NCBI RefSeq assembly: GCF_016865585.1 | Contig: NZ_JAESND010000001.1 | Span: 744,001-808,000, forward strand | Direction: 5' to 3' | From: Jeongeupia naejangsanensis | Lineage (GTDB): Bacteria > Pseudomonadota > Gammaproteobacteria > Burkholderiales > Chitinibacteraceae | Length of the DNA: 64,000 nt | In this document: positions 26,668 through 35,419 of the stretch, one piece after another | Position numbering within the stretch: the first letter of the stretch is position 1 | Layout: each line of letters starts with the position of its first letter | The notes under the pieces: generated by a model | Databases searched by the model: none | Told to the model about the DNA's origin: nothing | The model's input: only the letters and a program-made list of their open reading frames with translations | Program-made: the position numbers and the translations under genes

Positions 26668-27705
26668 CTAAAATACTGGTCGCGGTTTGGTCGTATTCGC
26701 CACGCAACGCCAGTTGCTGTCGACAACAGAGGCAGGAACGAGTTTTTTAGGATTGTCCCAGTCTTTTCTAAGCACCAACGGATCACGTGCCCGGCGATAG
26801 GTGGTAATACCGGAGCCCCCCAAACTGTCACCATTCGGCCAGCCGCGCGCCACCTTCTGCGTTCCAGTTGTCGGCCCCTTGGGGTCTGTTTTGGGCGAAC
26901 GGGCATAGTAATCGGCGGCATACCAGTCCAAGGTCCACTCCTCGCCGTCATGGCTCAGGTCGTAGAGCCCGAGCGGGTTCGGTGGAAACAAGCCGATCGA
27001 GTACGGCCGAAGTGCGCCCAGCGTACCGGTTGGATCAGGGATAGGACTCAGTAACGGGAACTGATCAGGGGATCCGGGCACGTTGCGGCCGTGATCGATG
27101 TTGCCGTTGTCCGTGGGAAATACGAAGTTCTGGCCGCGACTGCGTGCCGCGAACTCCCATTGCGCTTCTGTCGGCAGGTCGAACGGCAAACCGGTCAGTT
27201 TGCCAAGCCATTGGCAGTAATCCCGTGCGCGCTGCCAGAGCGCACCTGCGGGCACGATCGGATGACGAAGGGCTTGATCGTATTTGCTGGTAGCAGTCCG
27301 CACGGTGCGGGTGGCATCGGTATAGGTATCGAACTCCGCGTACGTTGTCTTGTAGCGACTGATATAAAAGCCGGTCAGTTGCACCGTATGCACGGGTCGG
27401 CTATCGGCCTTGGGTACATAAGGTCCCCAGTCCCCCATATCAAAGGTGCCACCCTCGACAAACACCAAGTCGTTTACCACCTTGCGCTTCAGGTTCGCAG
27501 TCCGCTGCACCAGCGGCCCCTCTGTCACGCCTTTAAGTGCCGCCGCCAGCTCCGGCGCTTGCGTCAACTTAGGAAGCGCCAACACTGCATCGCCGACAAT
27601 TTCGGGGCTGGTGGATGGCTTGGGAGGTGGTGTAACCGCTGCCCAACCAGCAAGAGAAAGTCCTGCGGTCAGTGCCGTGATCAACGCCCTTTGCATCCGC
27701 AACAT
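26668..27705 (-). CDS. Periplasmic SUMF1/FGE-fold protein convergent to the T6SS effector
   Basis: The start at 27705 gives a signal peptide (MLRMQRALITALTAGLSLAGWAA); an ATG three codons later (27696) is equally possible. The 345-residue product has the formylglycine-generating-enzyme fold: LVFVEGGTFDMGDWG, RPVHTVQLTGFYISRYKTTYAEF, LPTEAQWEFAARSRG, GLYDLSHDGEEWTLDWY. The catalytic Cys of true FGE in the C-terminal CR.A.R motif is replaced (TTYRRARDP), so it is not a sulfatase activator. SUMF1-fold proteins occur in T6SS loci (for example periplasmic TagR). Lying tail-to-tail with a putative effector, it is a candidate immunity or regulatory partner; this is not shown by sequence. Confidence 0.82.
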   Translation of the reverse strand: MLRMQRALITALTAGLSLAGWAAVTPPPKPSTSPEIVGDAVLALPKLTQAPELAAALKGVTEGPLVQRTANLKRKVVNDLVFVEGGTFDMGDWGPYVPKADSRPVHTVQLTGFYISRYKTTYAEFDTYTDATRTVRTATSKYDQALRHPIVPAGALWQRARDYCQWLGKLTGLPFDLPTEAQWEFAARSRGQNFVFPTDNGNIDHGRNVPGSPDQFPLLSPIPDPTGTLGALRPYSIGLFPPNPLGLYDLSHDGEEWTLDWYAADYYARSPKTDPKGPTTGTQKVARGWPNGDSLGGSGITTYRRARDPLVLRKDWDNPKKLVPASVVDSNWRCVANTTKPRPVF

Positions 27706-28104
27706 CTGTTTTGCCCCGTGAAAATGGTATCTTTTACGCCTGACTAGGCTGGTCATGTTATACCACGGCATGAGCAAGAAACCGCCCAGACTAGGTAACG
27801 CGCACTCGTAGCGTGTGAACGACGCAATAGAGCTTCTTGGGTGCACATCGGTCCAGTGACACTCGATATCTGGCATGCGAGACCTGCACCTGATTTCTGC
27901 CCTCGTACGCTATGGCCAACCGGTCTGGCCAGTCCAATACGACGGCGAGGAAACGCTTTCAGAAGGCGTTCTACCAATCTACTCCATGGTGGGGAGCGTC
28001 AGGCACTGGCCGCCGTACAGCAATGGAGAGGCCGCATCATCGACTAAGTCCCAGTATTCAGCCCGAACGAGTGCGCAAAACTTCTCTGAGCATTAGCACG
28101 GGGA

Positions 28105-28977
28105 TTAAGAAAATGCATCGGGTGTCAAGCTTGGCTCATAAAGTACCCATGCATCCTTCCATGTGACTACCGTCCCGCCAACCGGCAGTTTTGTTGTAAG
28201 CCCGGTATTTTCCCACGGCGGCACACACGGCGTTTTATCCAGCCAAAACTGCACACTTCTCTGGACCAATGGATTGTTCCGATTACGATAAATCCAGCGC
28301 AACTCGGAATGAGTGATGGTCCTCAACTTGTCCTCCCCCGCATTCGCCTTGCCAGCTGGCGAATCCTGCGCCAAAACCCGATGACTCGCATCCTCGAACC
28401 GATGGGTTTTGGTCACAACAGCGGCCATATCCAGATCATCAAGCACAAAATGTATGTTTCTTGCCGGGTGGACAGGATCAGCGTTCTTTTTGATGGTCCA
28501 TTCCATGCCAAATTTCGATTTGGCACGCCAGGCAGAGTTGGATTCAACCTCTTTCGCCTTATCTGCAAAAACGGCTTCATTCATGCCAAAACGCCCTAGC
28601 GAATCAAGATACCGCCCGTATTTTGGATGGGCAGCCAACTCACCCCGGAAGTTGCCAAGCTCCCTAATGAATTCAAATGCAACCGCTTTTCGGTCCGACC
28701 TTCTTTTCTGCGCCTCGTCAATTTTTCCCTGATTGTATTTTGGGTCGTACGCAATCGTTTCCGCAGCGTACGCCTGGTCATATTCCATGATTTTTTGCGA
28801 GAAGGTCTCGCCGCGATAGTGATCAACCGTAGTGGCGACAAATTCAACCTTGGTATCTTTACTTAAAATCAAATTCGCACCGAAGAACTTGATGATCAAT
28901 CCCGTTCTGGATGGAGCAAGGCCATAAATAAGGTCGCCCTTGGTAAAATACTCTCTGAATGGTGGAGCAAATGGCAT
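28105..28977 (-). CDS. Orphan cytosolic protein in AT-richer accessory patch
   Basis: The start is placed at ATG 28977 (GGA eight bases upstream); the frame also offers a TTG at 28989. The 290-residue product has no signal peptide or membrane segment. Recognisable stretches are YFTKGDLIYGLAPSRTGLIIKFFG, NIHFVLDDLDMAAVVTKTHRFED, ITHSELRWIYRNRNNPLVQRSVQFWLD and CVPPWENT. The last block has the look of a conserved domain found near T6SS or phage cargo genes, but I cannot name it. It lies 75 bp downstream of the 90-residue gene on the same strand and is less GC-rich than the chromosome average. A toxin role is possible but unsupported. Confidence 0.7.
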   Translation of the reverse strand: MPFAPPFREYFTKGDLIYGLAPSRTGLIIKFFGANLILSKDTKVEFVATTVDHYRGETFSQKIMEYDQAYAAETIAYDPKYNQGKIDEAQKRRSDRKAVAFEFIRELGNFRGELAAHPKYGRYLDSLGRFGMNEAVFADKAKEVESNSAWRAKSKFGMEWTIKKNADPVHPARNIHFVLDDLDMAAVVTKTHRFEDASHRVLAQDSPAGKANAGEDKLRTITHSELRWIYRNRNNPLVQRSVQFWLDKTPCVPPWENTGLTTKLPVGGTVVTWKDAWVLYEPSLTPDAFS

Positions 28978-29052
28978 TATTTTTTCCAAGTCGCTGATTC
29001 AACTGAAACGCACCCACCCGAATGCGCCAAAGGCCCGACGCTTTCTCTTACT

Positions 29053-29325
29053 TCAGCCATAGATGCGGAGGCCGTCCTCTTGAGGCGCAACGACGAGCCT
29101 GAACATGAACTGGGCTTCATGCAGCGCCGAAACGACCACCTCCTCAAAACCAGCGATGTTGCCCCAGTACGAAATGCCCCAGTTGCATTCATGCATCCCA
29201 GCGTCACACCACTGCGGTGTTGGCACTTTGATGTAGGCCCCGCGATCAACGACCAGGGGGTTTTGATTGAGGCTTCGGGAGATCCACACCTGAATTTGCT
29301 CAGCAGATACCGCAGTCCTAGCCAT
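29053..29325 (-). CDS. Small orphan protein, partner of the 290-aa gene
   Basis: The start at 29325 is fixed by GGAGG seven bases upstream (MARTAVSAEQIQVWISRSL). The 90-residue soluble product reads like a small alpha/beta protein (YIKVPTPQW, CNWGISYWGN, EEVVVSALHEAQFMFRLVV). It precedes the 290-residue gene in the same direction, giving a two-gene unit. Size and arrangement would fit an immunity or chaperone protein, but no family match is evident. Confidence 0.7.
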   Translation of the reverse strand: MARTAVSAEQIQVWISRSLNQNPLVVDRGAYIKVPTPQWCDAGMHECNWGISYWGNIAGFEEVVVSALHEAQFMFRLVVAPQEDGLRIYG

Positions 29326-29510
29326 GCCGCCTCCAAAATTATTATGAATGTAAGTGTCACGAAACAATATCTACACCCTCAACTAAGCCGTGGTCAAGAG
29401 ATCGCCGAGTACTCCCGCGAGCGCGACACCTTCATCGGGTATCGGCCTACCGCCAACGGGCACCTGATACCTGCGGCAAAAAGGCAGGCTGGAGCCCTGA
29501 CGATCCGCGC

Positions 29511-29740
29511 TTGGGTCTATCGCTGAGCTGCACGCTGAAGACGGTGCGGAACATTCTCATCCCGCTCCGCCATGTCCTAGCGCAAGCGTTGAACGACGAC
29601 ATCATCGATGTGCAATCCGCTCGACAAGGTTGTGGCCGAGAAGCAGGTCGACGAGGAAAAGGCCGACAGCGACCGCGAGGTGGATCCGCTCGACGCAGTC
29701 GTGCATGAAGCGACTCTACGGGCGGCCGATGGCCAGGCGC
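29511..29740 (+). pseudogene. Probable relic of a second tyrosine integrase
   Basis: One frame reads LSLSCTLKTVRNILIPLRHVLAQALNDDIIDV, like the core-binding domain of phage integrases (usual pattern LSPxTxxNxxxPLRxVLxxAxxDxLIxxNPL). At about 29605 the match shifts frame and continues NPLDKVVAEKQVDEEKADSDREVDPLDAV, the usual continuation. Nothing recognisable precedes or follows. It is a frameshifted internal fragment with no start, so it cannot work. It may mark the right border of the island that begins at ssrA. Confidence 0.55.
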
Positions 29741-29997
29741 GAACTCCAGGTAGCCGAGCTGGTTTCGTTACATGCTGGAGAGGTCAATCCAGCGGCGAAG
29801 GGAATGCAGTTCGACAAATTGCCTTGAACAGCAACGGGCCCGGCGCGTAGAGTGCCGGTTCGGGGATGGCATTCCCCCGTGAACCGCCCTTGGGGCTAAT
29901 GATGCCTACATCGTTCCTGGTCCTCCCAGGGCGGCGTAGCTGCATCCACTCCGTCCCCAACAGGTCCAGGCCGTCACTCCGCCACCTCCGGACCTGT
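29741..29997. other. Intergenic DNA between integrase relic and ClC gene
   Basis: Only short unconvincing frames. A C-rich leader precedes the ClC start; no clear promoter or terminator seen. Confidence 0.4.
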
Positions 29998-31316
29998 ATG
30001 AAATTTTCTCTCTATTCCGAACAGATCGAGCTGCTGCTGCACCTCGCCAAATGGGCGCTGCTTGCCAGTGCAGTCGCCGTGCTGGCCGGTACGGCATCCG
30101 CGTTTTTCCTGTTCGCCCTCGACTGGGCAACGGCCACACGGAACGCACGCCGCGAACTGGTCTGGCTGCTGCCAGTGGCCGGTTTCGTTGTCGGCTGGTT
30201 CTACCTGCGATTCGGCCACGAGGTCGAGGCCGGCAACAATCTGCTGATCGACGAAATCCATGATCCCCGCAAAATCGTTCCGCTACGGATGGTCCCACTG
30301 GTACTGGGCGGCACGGTAATGTCGCATCTGTTCGGCGCTTCGGTGGGACGTGAAGGCACCGCAGTACAGATGGGCGGGACGTTGGCCGATCAGGTGACGC
30401 GCTGGCTGGGGCTGGATCGTACGGACCGGAGCATCATGCTGATGGCCGGGATCAGCGCTGGTTTCGCATCGGTGTTCGGCACGCCGCTGGCCGGTGCAGT
30501 GTTCGGGCTCGAGGTACTGGCCATCGGCAAGCTGCGTTATGACGCCTTGCTGGCGTGCACCGTGGCCGCCATCGTCGCCGATCAGGTCGGGCAGCGCTGG
30601 GGCGTGCGTCACACCCACTATGCCATTGCGACCATTCCGCCGATCTCGCTCTGGCCACTGCTGGGCGTTGGTCTGGCAGGCATCGCCTTCGGACTGGCCG
30701 GCAAGGTGTTCGCCGATACGACGCACTGGCTCGGCGGCTGGATGAAACGCCACATTGCCTATGCGCCGTGTCGACCGCTGCTTGGTGGGCTGATCGTTGC
30801 ATCGATCGTCTGGTTTGCCGGTGCGGACCGTTACATCGGCCTCGGCATTCCGACCATTGTCGAAGCCTTCCGGCAACCGCTGCATTGGCACGATTCCGCC
30901 GCCAAGCTTGGCCTGACCGTGCTGTCTTTGGGCAGCGGCTTCAAGGGGGTGAAGTCACGCCGCTGTTCTATATTGGCGCGACCCTGGGCAATGCGCTGGC
31001 ACCGCTGCTGCATCTGCCGTTTCCGCTACTGGCAGGCGTCGGCTTTGTTGCCGTGTTTGCCGGCGCGGCCAATACACCCATTGCATCGACGCTGATGGCG
31101 ATGGAACTGTTCGGCGCCGAGATCGGCGTCTATGCCGCAATCGGCTGTGTCGTCGCCTACCTGTTTTCCGGCCACACAGGGATTTACCGCGCCCAGCGCA
31201 TCGGTACCAGCAAGCTGCGCCATGTACCCGAAGGCATGAAACTGGGCGAGGTGCCCACCTACCGTCGTCGGGTGTGGCAGCGTGCAGTGGTGCGGAAAAC
31301 CGGGCGAAAGATTTAG
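29998..31316 (+). pseudogene. ClC-family chloride channel/antiporter, frameshifted
   Basis: From ATG 29998 (MKFSLYSEQIELLLHLAKW) the protein follows the ClC fold, with GASVGREGTAVQMGG and GISAGFASVFGTPLAGAVFGLEVL, up to SLGSGFKG near 30949. There the frame is lost. The frame one base away continues perfectly with [21 protein letters not shown] and the final helices to a stop at 31316. The switch lies in a run of five G (30945-30949) where six would restore GSGFKGGEVTP, the family's chloride-binding loop. Repaired length would be about 439 residues. Either a real inactivating deletion or a homopolymer sequencing error. A second ClC gene at 43049 is intact. Confidence 0.85.
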
Positions 31317-31411
31317 GGTGCAGTGTTTCGTTTGTCCTCCCGGCCGAGGAAAAGCGGTGGACTTGCCTTGCTGGCTGATGCATCCGGTTGGAACCCGGCG
31401 CATCCGTACAT

Positions 31412-32713
31412 CTATTGCATCGGCAACGTCACAACCGCATTCAGCCCACCGAGCGCCGAATCGCTCAATGTCACCGAGCCCCGATGGGCATCGGCGACGG
31501 CGCGGACGATGGCCAGCCCAAGGCCGCTGCCGACACCGGTGCTGCCGGGGCGGCGGTAGAAGCGCTCGAACACCTGTTCGCGCTCGGCGGCCGGAATGCC
31601 CGGGCCGCTATCGGCGACGCTGAGTTGCGCCCTCGCCTCGCCACCCGCCTCGGTGCGGCGCAGCGCAACGTCGATCCGCCCGCCACGCGGGGTATAGCGG
31701 ATGGCATTGCCGACAAGATTGGCAATCAGCGAACGCAGTGCATCGGCATCACCCGATACCCGAATGTCGGCATCGATCTCGGCCGCGCCCAGATCAAGTC
31801 CTGCGGCAATCGCCAAAGGGGCCTGCTCGGCCAGTACATCGGTCACGATCGGCGCCAGCATCAACAGTTCATGGTCGGATGCCGCCTCGTGGCGGGCCAG
31901 CGTCAGCAACTGGTTCAGCACGTGACCGGCGCGTGCCAGCCCGGCCTTGAGTTCGGAAATCGCCGCGGTACGCGAAGCATCGTCGGGCGCGCGTTCCAGA
32001 CTCGCGAGCTGCAGCTGCAGCGCGGCCAGCGGTGTGCGCAGCTCGTGCGCGGCATTGGCGGTGAAGGCGCGCTGCGAGGCCAGCGCGTCGCCCAGTCGGC
32101 CGAGCAAGCGATTGGTTTCGTCGATCAGCGGCTGAACCTCGTCCGGCGCCAGATTCGGCAGCGGTGCCAGTGCGTCCGGCGTACGCGCGGCAACCTCGCG
32201 GCGCAGCGCTTCCAGCGGCCGCAGCGCCCGTCCGATTACCCACCATGCGCCGAGCAACAGCAGCGGCAAGGCAATCAGCAGCGGCACCGTGGTGCGCCAC
32301 GCGGTATTCAGGGCCAGTCGGTCGCGCGTGCGCATCGGCTGGGCGATCTGGATCACCTTGCCTGGTACGGTAACGGCATAGGTACGCCAGTCGCCCTCGC
32401 TGGTCGCGGCAATGGCGTAGCCGAGCTGGACCTGCGCAGGCAGCACGCGGTGCGGATGCGAGTAATAGAGCTGCACGCCGTCCGGATCCCACACCTGGAT
32501 GACGAAATCGAAACCGGCCGTGGTCCGCAGCGACGAACGCCCGGGAATGAAGGTCTGGTTCACCACCGACAACGCCAGCTGGCGCAACTGGTAATCGAAC
32601 AGCTCGTTGGCCTCGTTGCGGGTACGGTGAAATGCCAGCGCCGCAGCCACGGCGATGACCAGTGCCATGCCGCCAAGCAGCATCAGCAGCAATTGGTGCC
32701 GCAAGGATTTCAT
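31412..32713 (-). CDS. Sensor histidine kinase
   Basis: The start at 32713 overlaps the stop of the regulator gene (ATGA). The 433-residue product has two membrane helices (about residues 7-28 and 142-160) flanking a periplasmic domain (YYSHPHRVLPAQVQ), then HAMP, HisKA with His223 (TANAAHELRTPLAA) and HATPase_c with NLVGNAIRYTP, DSGPGIP and GSGLGLAIV. The layout resembles the QseC/TctE/PmrB group. It autophosphorylates and passes the phosphate to the adjacent OmpR-type regulator. The signal cannot be read from sequence. Confidence 0.92.
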   Translation of the reverse strand: MKSLRHQLLLMLLGGMALVIAVAAALAFHRTRNEANELFDYQLRQLALSVVNQTFIPGRSSLRTTAGFDFVIQVWDPDGVQLYYSHPHRVLPAQVQLGYAIAATSEGDWRTYAVTVPGKVIQIAQPMRTRDRLALNTAWRTTVPLLIALPLLLLGAWWVIGRALRPLEALRREVAARTPDALAPLPNLAPDEVQPLIDETNRLLGRLGDALASQRAFTANAAHELRTPLAALQLQLASLERAPDDASRTAAISELKAGLARAGHVLNQLLTLARHEAASDHELLMLAPIVTDVLAEQAPLAIAAGLDLGAAEIDADIRVSGDADALRSLIANLVGNAIRYTPRGGRIDVALRRTEAGGEARAQLSVADSGPGIPAAEREQVFERFYRRPGSTGVGSGLGLAIVRAVADAHRGSVTLSDSALGGLNAVVTLPMQ

Positions 32714-33384
32714 GTCATCTCCGGCGGCTGTTTCGGCACGTAATAGCCGACGCCGCGCAGATTCAGTATCCACGTCGCGCCGAGCTTGCGCCGCAATGCA
32801 TGGATGTGGACTTCGACCGCGTTGCTGGCGACCTCCTCGTCCCAGCCGTAAAGGCGGTTTTCCAGTCGCGTGCGCGACAGCGGCGTACCGGGTTTTTGCA
32901 GCAATTCGAACAGCAGGGAATACTCGCGCGCCGACAGCATCACCTCGCGCTCCCCCAGCCAGACCTGATGGCTGGCCGGATCGAGCCTGAGCGCACCGTG
33001 TTCGAACAGCGGGCTGGCACGACCGGCATGCCGGCGCTGCACTGCGCGGATGCGCGCCAGCAACTCGTCGAAATCGAACGGTTTGACGACGTAATCGTCA
33101 GCCCCGGCATCCAGCCCGGCGATGCGGTCGGCCACGGCATCCCGCGCGGTCAGGATCAGCACCGGTGTGGCCGCACCGCGCGCGCGCAGCTGGCGCAGCA
33201 CGGTCAGTCCGTCGGCACGCGGCAGGCCCAGATCGAGCAGCACCAGCCCATATTCCTGCTGCTGCAAGGCCAGATCGGCGGCCACGCCGTCCGCGGCTCG
33301 ATCGACGCTGAAACCGGCATCACGCAGCCCGGACTCGAGGTGCCGGGCGATCATGTCGTCGTCTTCCGCCAGCAGCAGTCGCAT
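32710..33384 (-). CDS. OmpR-family response regulator
   Basis: The 224-residue protein has a receiver domain (acidic EDDD, phosphoacceptor Asp51 in VLLDLGLP, Thr79, Lys101 in VVKPFDF) and a C-terminal winged helix (LSAREYSLLFELLQKPGTPLSR, VEVHIHALRRKLG, NLRGVGYYVPK). It is the first gene of the two-component pair and overlaps the kinase gene by 4 bp. Targets unknown; the QseB/TctD-like group often controls transport or envelope genes. Confidence 0.93.
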   Translation of the reverse strand: MRLLLAEDDDMIARHLESGLRDAGFSVDRAADGVAADLALQQQEYGLVLLDLGLPRADGLTVLRQLRARGAATPVLILTARDAVADRIAGLDAGADDYVVKPFDFDELLARIRAVQRRHAGRASPLFEHGALRLDPASHQVWLGEREVMLSAREYSLLFELLQKPGTPLSRTRLENRLYGWDEEVASNAVEVHIHALRRKLGATWILNLRGVGYYVPKQPPEMT

Positions 33385-33395
33385 GAGTCAGCCCC

Positions 33396-34379
33396 TCAGA
33401 CCGGCCACAGCGGCGGCTCGGCCATCGCCTCGATCTGTTCGCGCAGCGCGTAGATGTGCTCCTGCCAGTAGTTCATCGTGTTGAACCACGGGAAGGCCGC
33501 CGGAAAGGCCGGGTCGTCCCAGCGCTGCGCCAGCCAGCCGGCGTAGTGGATCTGCCGCAAGGTGCGCATGGCTTCGACCAGATGCAGCTCGCGCGCATCG
33601 AAATCGCAGAAATCCTCGTAACCGGCGAGCAGGTCCGCCAGCTGCGAAATGCGCTCGTGCCGCTCGCCCGACAGCAGCATCCACAGATCCTGCACCGCCG
33701 GGCCGCTGCGCGCGTCGTCGAAGTCGACGAAGTGCGGGCCGCCGTCGGTCCACAGCACGTTGCCCAGATGGCAGTCGCCGTGCAGCCGGATCGTCCTGAC
33801 GTTGCCGGCGCGCTCGAACGCTTGCGAAACACCGGCCAGTGCGTCGGCGATCACCTGCTGGTAGGCGGTTTTCAGTTCGAGCGGGATGAAGCCGGTCTCG
33901 ATCAGCCAGCGGCTCGGCGTTTCGCCGAACGATGCCGGCGTCAGCGCCGGCCGGTGTTCGAACGGCCGCGTGGCGCCGACCGCATGAATGCGGCCGAGGA
34001 AACGCCCGAGCCATTCGAGCGTGCCCTCGCGGTCCAGCTCCGGCGCACGACCGCCCTGGCGCGGAAAGACCGCGAAGCGGAAGCCGTCGATCCCGGGGTT
34101 CAGCGTGCTGCCATTGATCTCCAGCGGTGGCACGGCGGGGATTTCCAGCGCCGCCAGCTCGGCGGTGAACGCGTGCTCCTCGAAGATCTGCGCATCGTTC
34201 CAGCGCCCCGGGCGGTAGAACTTGGCGATCACCGGCGCGCCATCATCGATACCGACTTGGAACACGCGGTTCTCGAAACTGTTCAGCGTCAGCAGGTGAC
34301 CGGAAGTGGCAAGGCCGACGGCATCGAGCGAATCGAGCACGGTATCGGGCGTGAGCGTGGCGTACGGGGTGGTGTTCAT
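33396..34379 (-). CDS. srkA: Stress response serine/threonine protein kinase SrkA (YihE)
   Basis: The start at 34379 begins MNTTPYATLTPDTVLDSLDAVG; the longer frame adds an arginine-rich leader. The 327-residue protein has the APH/choline-kinase-like fold of YihE: RVFQVGIDDGAPVIAKFYRPGRW (ATP-binding Lys), LHGDCHLGNVLW (catalytic Asp/Asn) and FVDFDDARSGPAVQDLWML (metal-binding Asp). It phosphorylates proteins during envelope or oxidative stress and counters MazEF-type death in E. coli. It lies 11 bp upstream of the response regulator on the same strand, so it could be cotranscribed with the two-component system. Confidence 0.92.
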   Translation of the reverse strand: MNTTPYATLTPDTVLDSLDAVGLATSGHLLTLNSFENRVFQVGIDDGAPVIAKFYRPGRWNDAQIFEEHAFTAELAALEIPAVPPLEINGSTLNPGIDGFRFAVFPRQGGRAPELDREGTLEWLGRFLGRIHAVGATRPFEHRPALTPASFGETPSRWLIETGFIPLELKTAYQQVIADALAGVSQAFERAGNVRTIRLHGDCHLGNVLWTDGGPHFVDFDDARSGPAVQDLWMLLSGERHERISQLADLLAGYEDFCDFDARELHLVEAMRTLRQIHYAGWLAQRWDDPAFPAAFPWFNTMNYWQEHIYALREQIEAMAEPPLWPV

Positions 34380-34612
34380 CAAACGATTGTAAGCGATGCG
34401 CCGGACGAGCACGCGATCGCGCAGCACCAGCCCGGTGGTGCAATTCACCCTCCTTGTCACCGTGCGCAGCCATTGTTACAAAAATATTAAGTACAACATC
34501 AGCCAGACAAAAGCAGTCGCAATGCATCACCATGACCCCGGCATGAGCACCGATGATCTGCAGCGGTGCACTGCCAACCGGAAGTCGGCAACTTCAACCA
34601 AGGAGCGTTTCA

Positions 34613-35260
34613 ATGAAAATCGGTGTTCTCGGATCGGGTGATGTAGCAAAGGCATTAGCAAGCGGTTTTCTTCAGCACGGCCACGAAACGATGGTCGGTA
34701 CGCGCGACAAGCAAAAGCTGGCGCAATGGGCCGGCGACCACCCGCAAGGCCGGATCGGCAGCTTTGCCGAGACCGCGGCCTTTGGCGATGTCGTCGTCCT
34801 TGCCGTCAAGGGAGACGCAGCAGCGGCCGTGCTGGACGCTGCGGGCGCCGCGAATCTGGCCGGCAAGCCGGTCATCGACACCACCAACCCGATCGCCGAC
34901 GCACCGCCGGACAACGGCGTGCTCAAGTTCTTCACCAATCTCGACGATTCGCTGATGGAACAGCATCAGCGGCAGTTTTCCGGCGTGCATTTCGTCAAGG
35001 CATTCAACTCGGTCGGCAACAACCGCATGGTCAACCCGCAGTTTGCGGATGGAAAACCGACCATGTTCATCTGTGGCAACGATGCCGCCGCCAAACAGAC
35101 GGTCAGCGATCTTCTCGACCAGTTCGGCTGGGATGTGGCCGACATGGGCAAGGCCGAGGCCGCGCGTGCGATCGAACCGCTGTGCATGCTGTGGTGCATT
35201 CCGGGCTTTCTGCGCAACGAGTGGTCACACGCCTTCAAGCTGCTGCGCGCCAACGCCTGA
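34613..35260 (+). CDS. NADPH-dependent F420 reductase-like oxidoreductase
   Basis: The start at 34613 has AAGGAG upstream (MKIGVLGSGDVAKALASGF). The 215-residue product has an N-terminal Rossmann fold with GSGDVAKAL and NADP-preferring VGTRDKQKL, followed by DTTNPI and VKAFNSVGNNRMVNP, all typical of the F420H2:NADP oxidoreductase/NADP-binding family (COG2085). Proteobacteria generally lack F420, so the real substrate is unknown. Single gene with its own terminator. Confidence 0.88.
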   Translation: MKIGVLGSGDVAKALASGFLQHGHETMVGTRDKQKLAQWAGDHPQGRIGSFAETAAFGDVVVLAVKGDAAAAVLDAAGAANLAGKPVIDTTNPIADAPPDNGVLKFFTNLDDSLMEQHQRQFSGVHFVKAFNSVGNNRMVNPQFADGKPTMFICGNDAAAKQTVSDLLDQFGWDVADMGKAEAARAIEPLCMLWCIPGFLRNEWSHAFKLLRANA

Positions 35261-35283
35261 GCCGCATTGCCTGCGCGGAATGC

Positions 35284-35308
35284 AAGCCACGCCTTGCGTG
35301 GCTTTTTT
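35284..35308 (+). terminator. Terminator after the F420-reductase-like gene
   Basis: 9-bp stem AAGCCACGC / GCGTGGCTT, loop CTT, followed by TTTT. Confidence 0.88.
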
Positions 35309-35419
35309 ATCGGCGCAAGTTCAAAGAACGGTCAAACGATGTGTGCTCCCTGCTTCAAATGGCTGGTTTGGACCACCAATCCCGCCGCAGCAATGACTGG
35401 GCGCGCGTGCATTTGAAGT

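Noticed and set aside
26668-27705. True formylglycine-generating enzyme
   Set aside because: The C-terminal catalytic Cys-Arg motif is replaced, no sulfatase is nearby and the protein is exported.
27877-28104. Short plus-strand frames between the SUMF1 gene and the 290-residue gene
   Set aside because: About 70 codons, no ribosome site, no recognisable motif; possibly a gene relic but not supportable.
20620-29900. Complete type VI secretion system
   Set aside because: Only vgrG and cargo-like genes are here; no tssB, tssC, hcp, clpV or tssJKLM. It is an orphan vgrG island.
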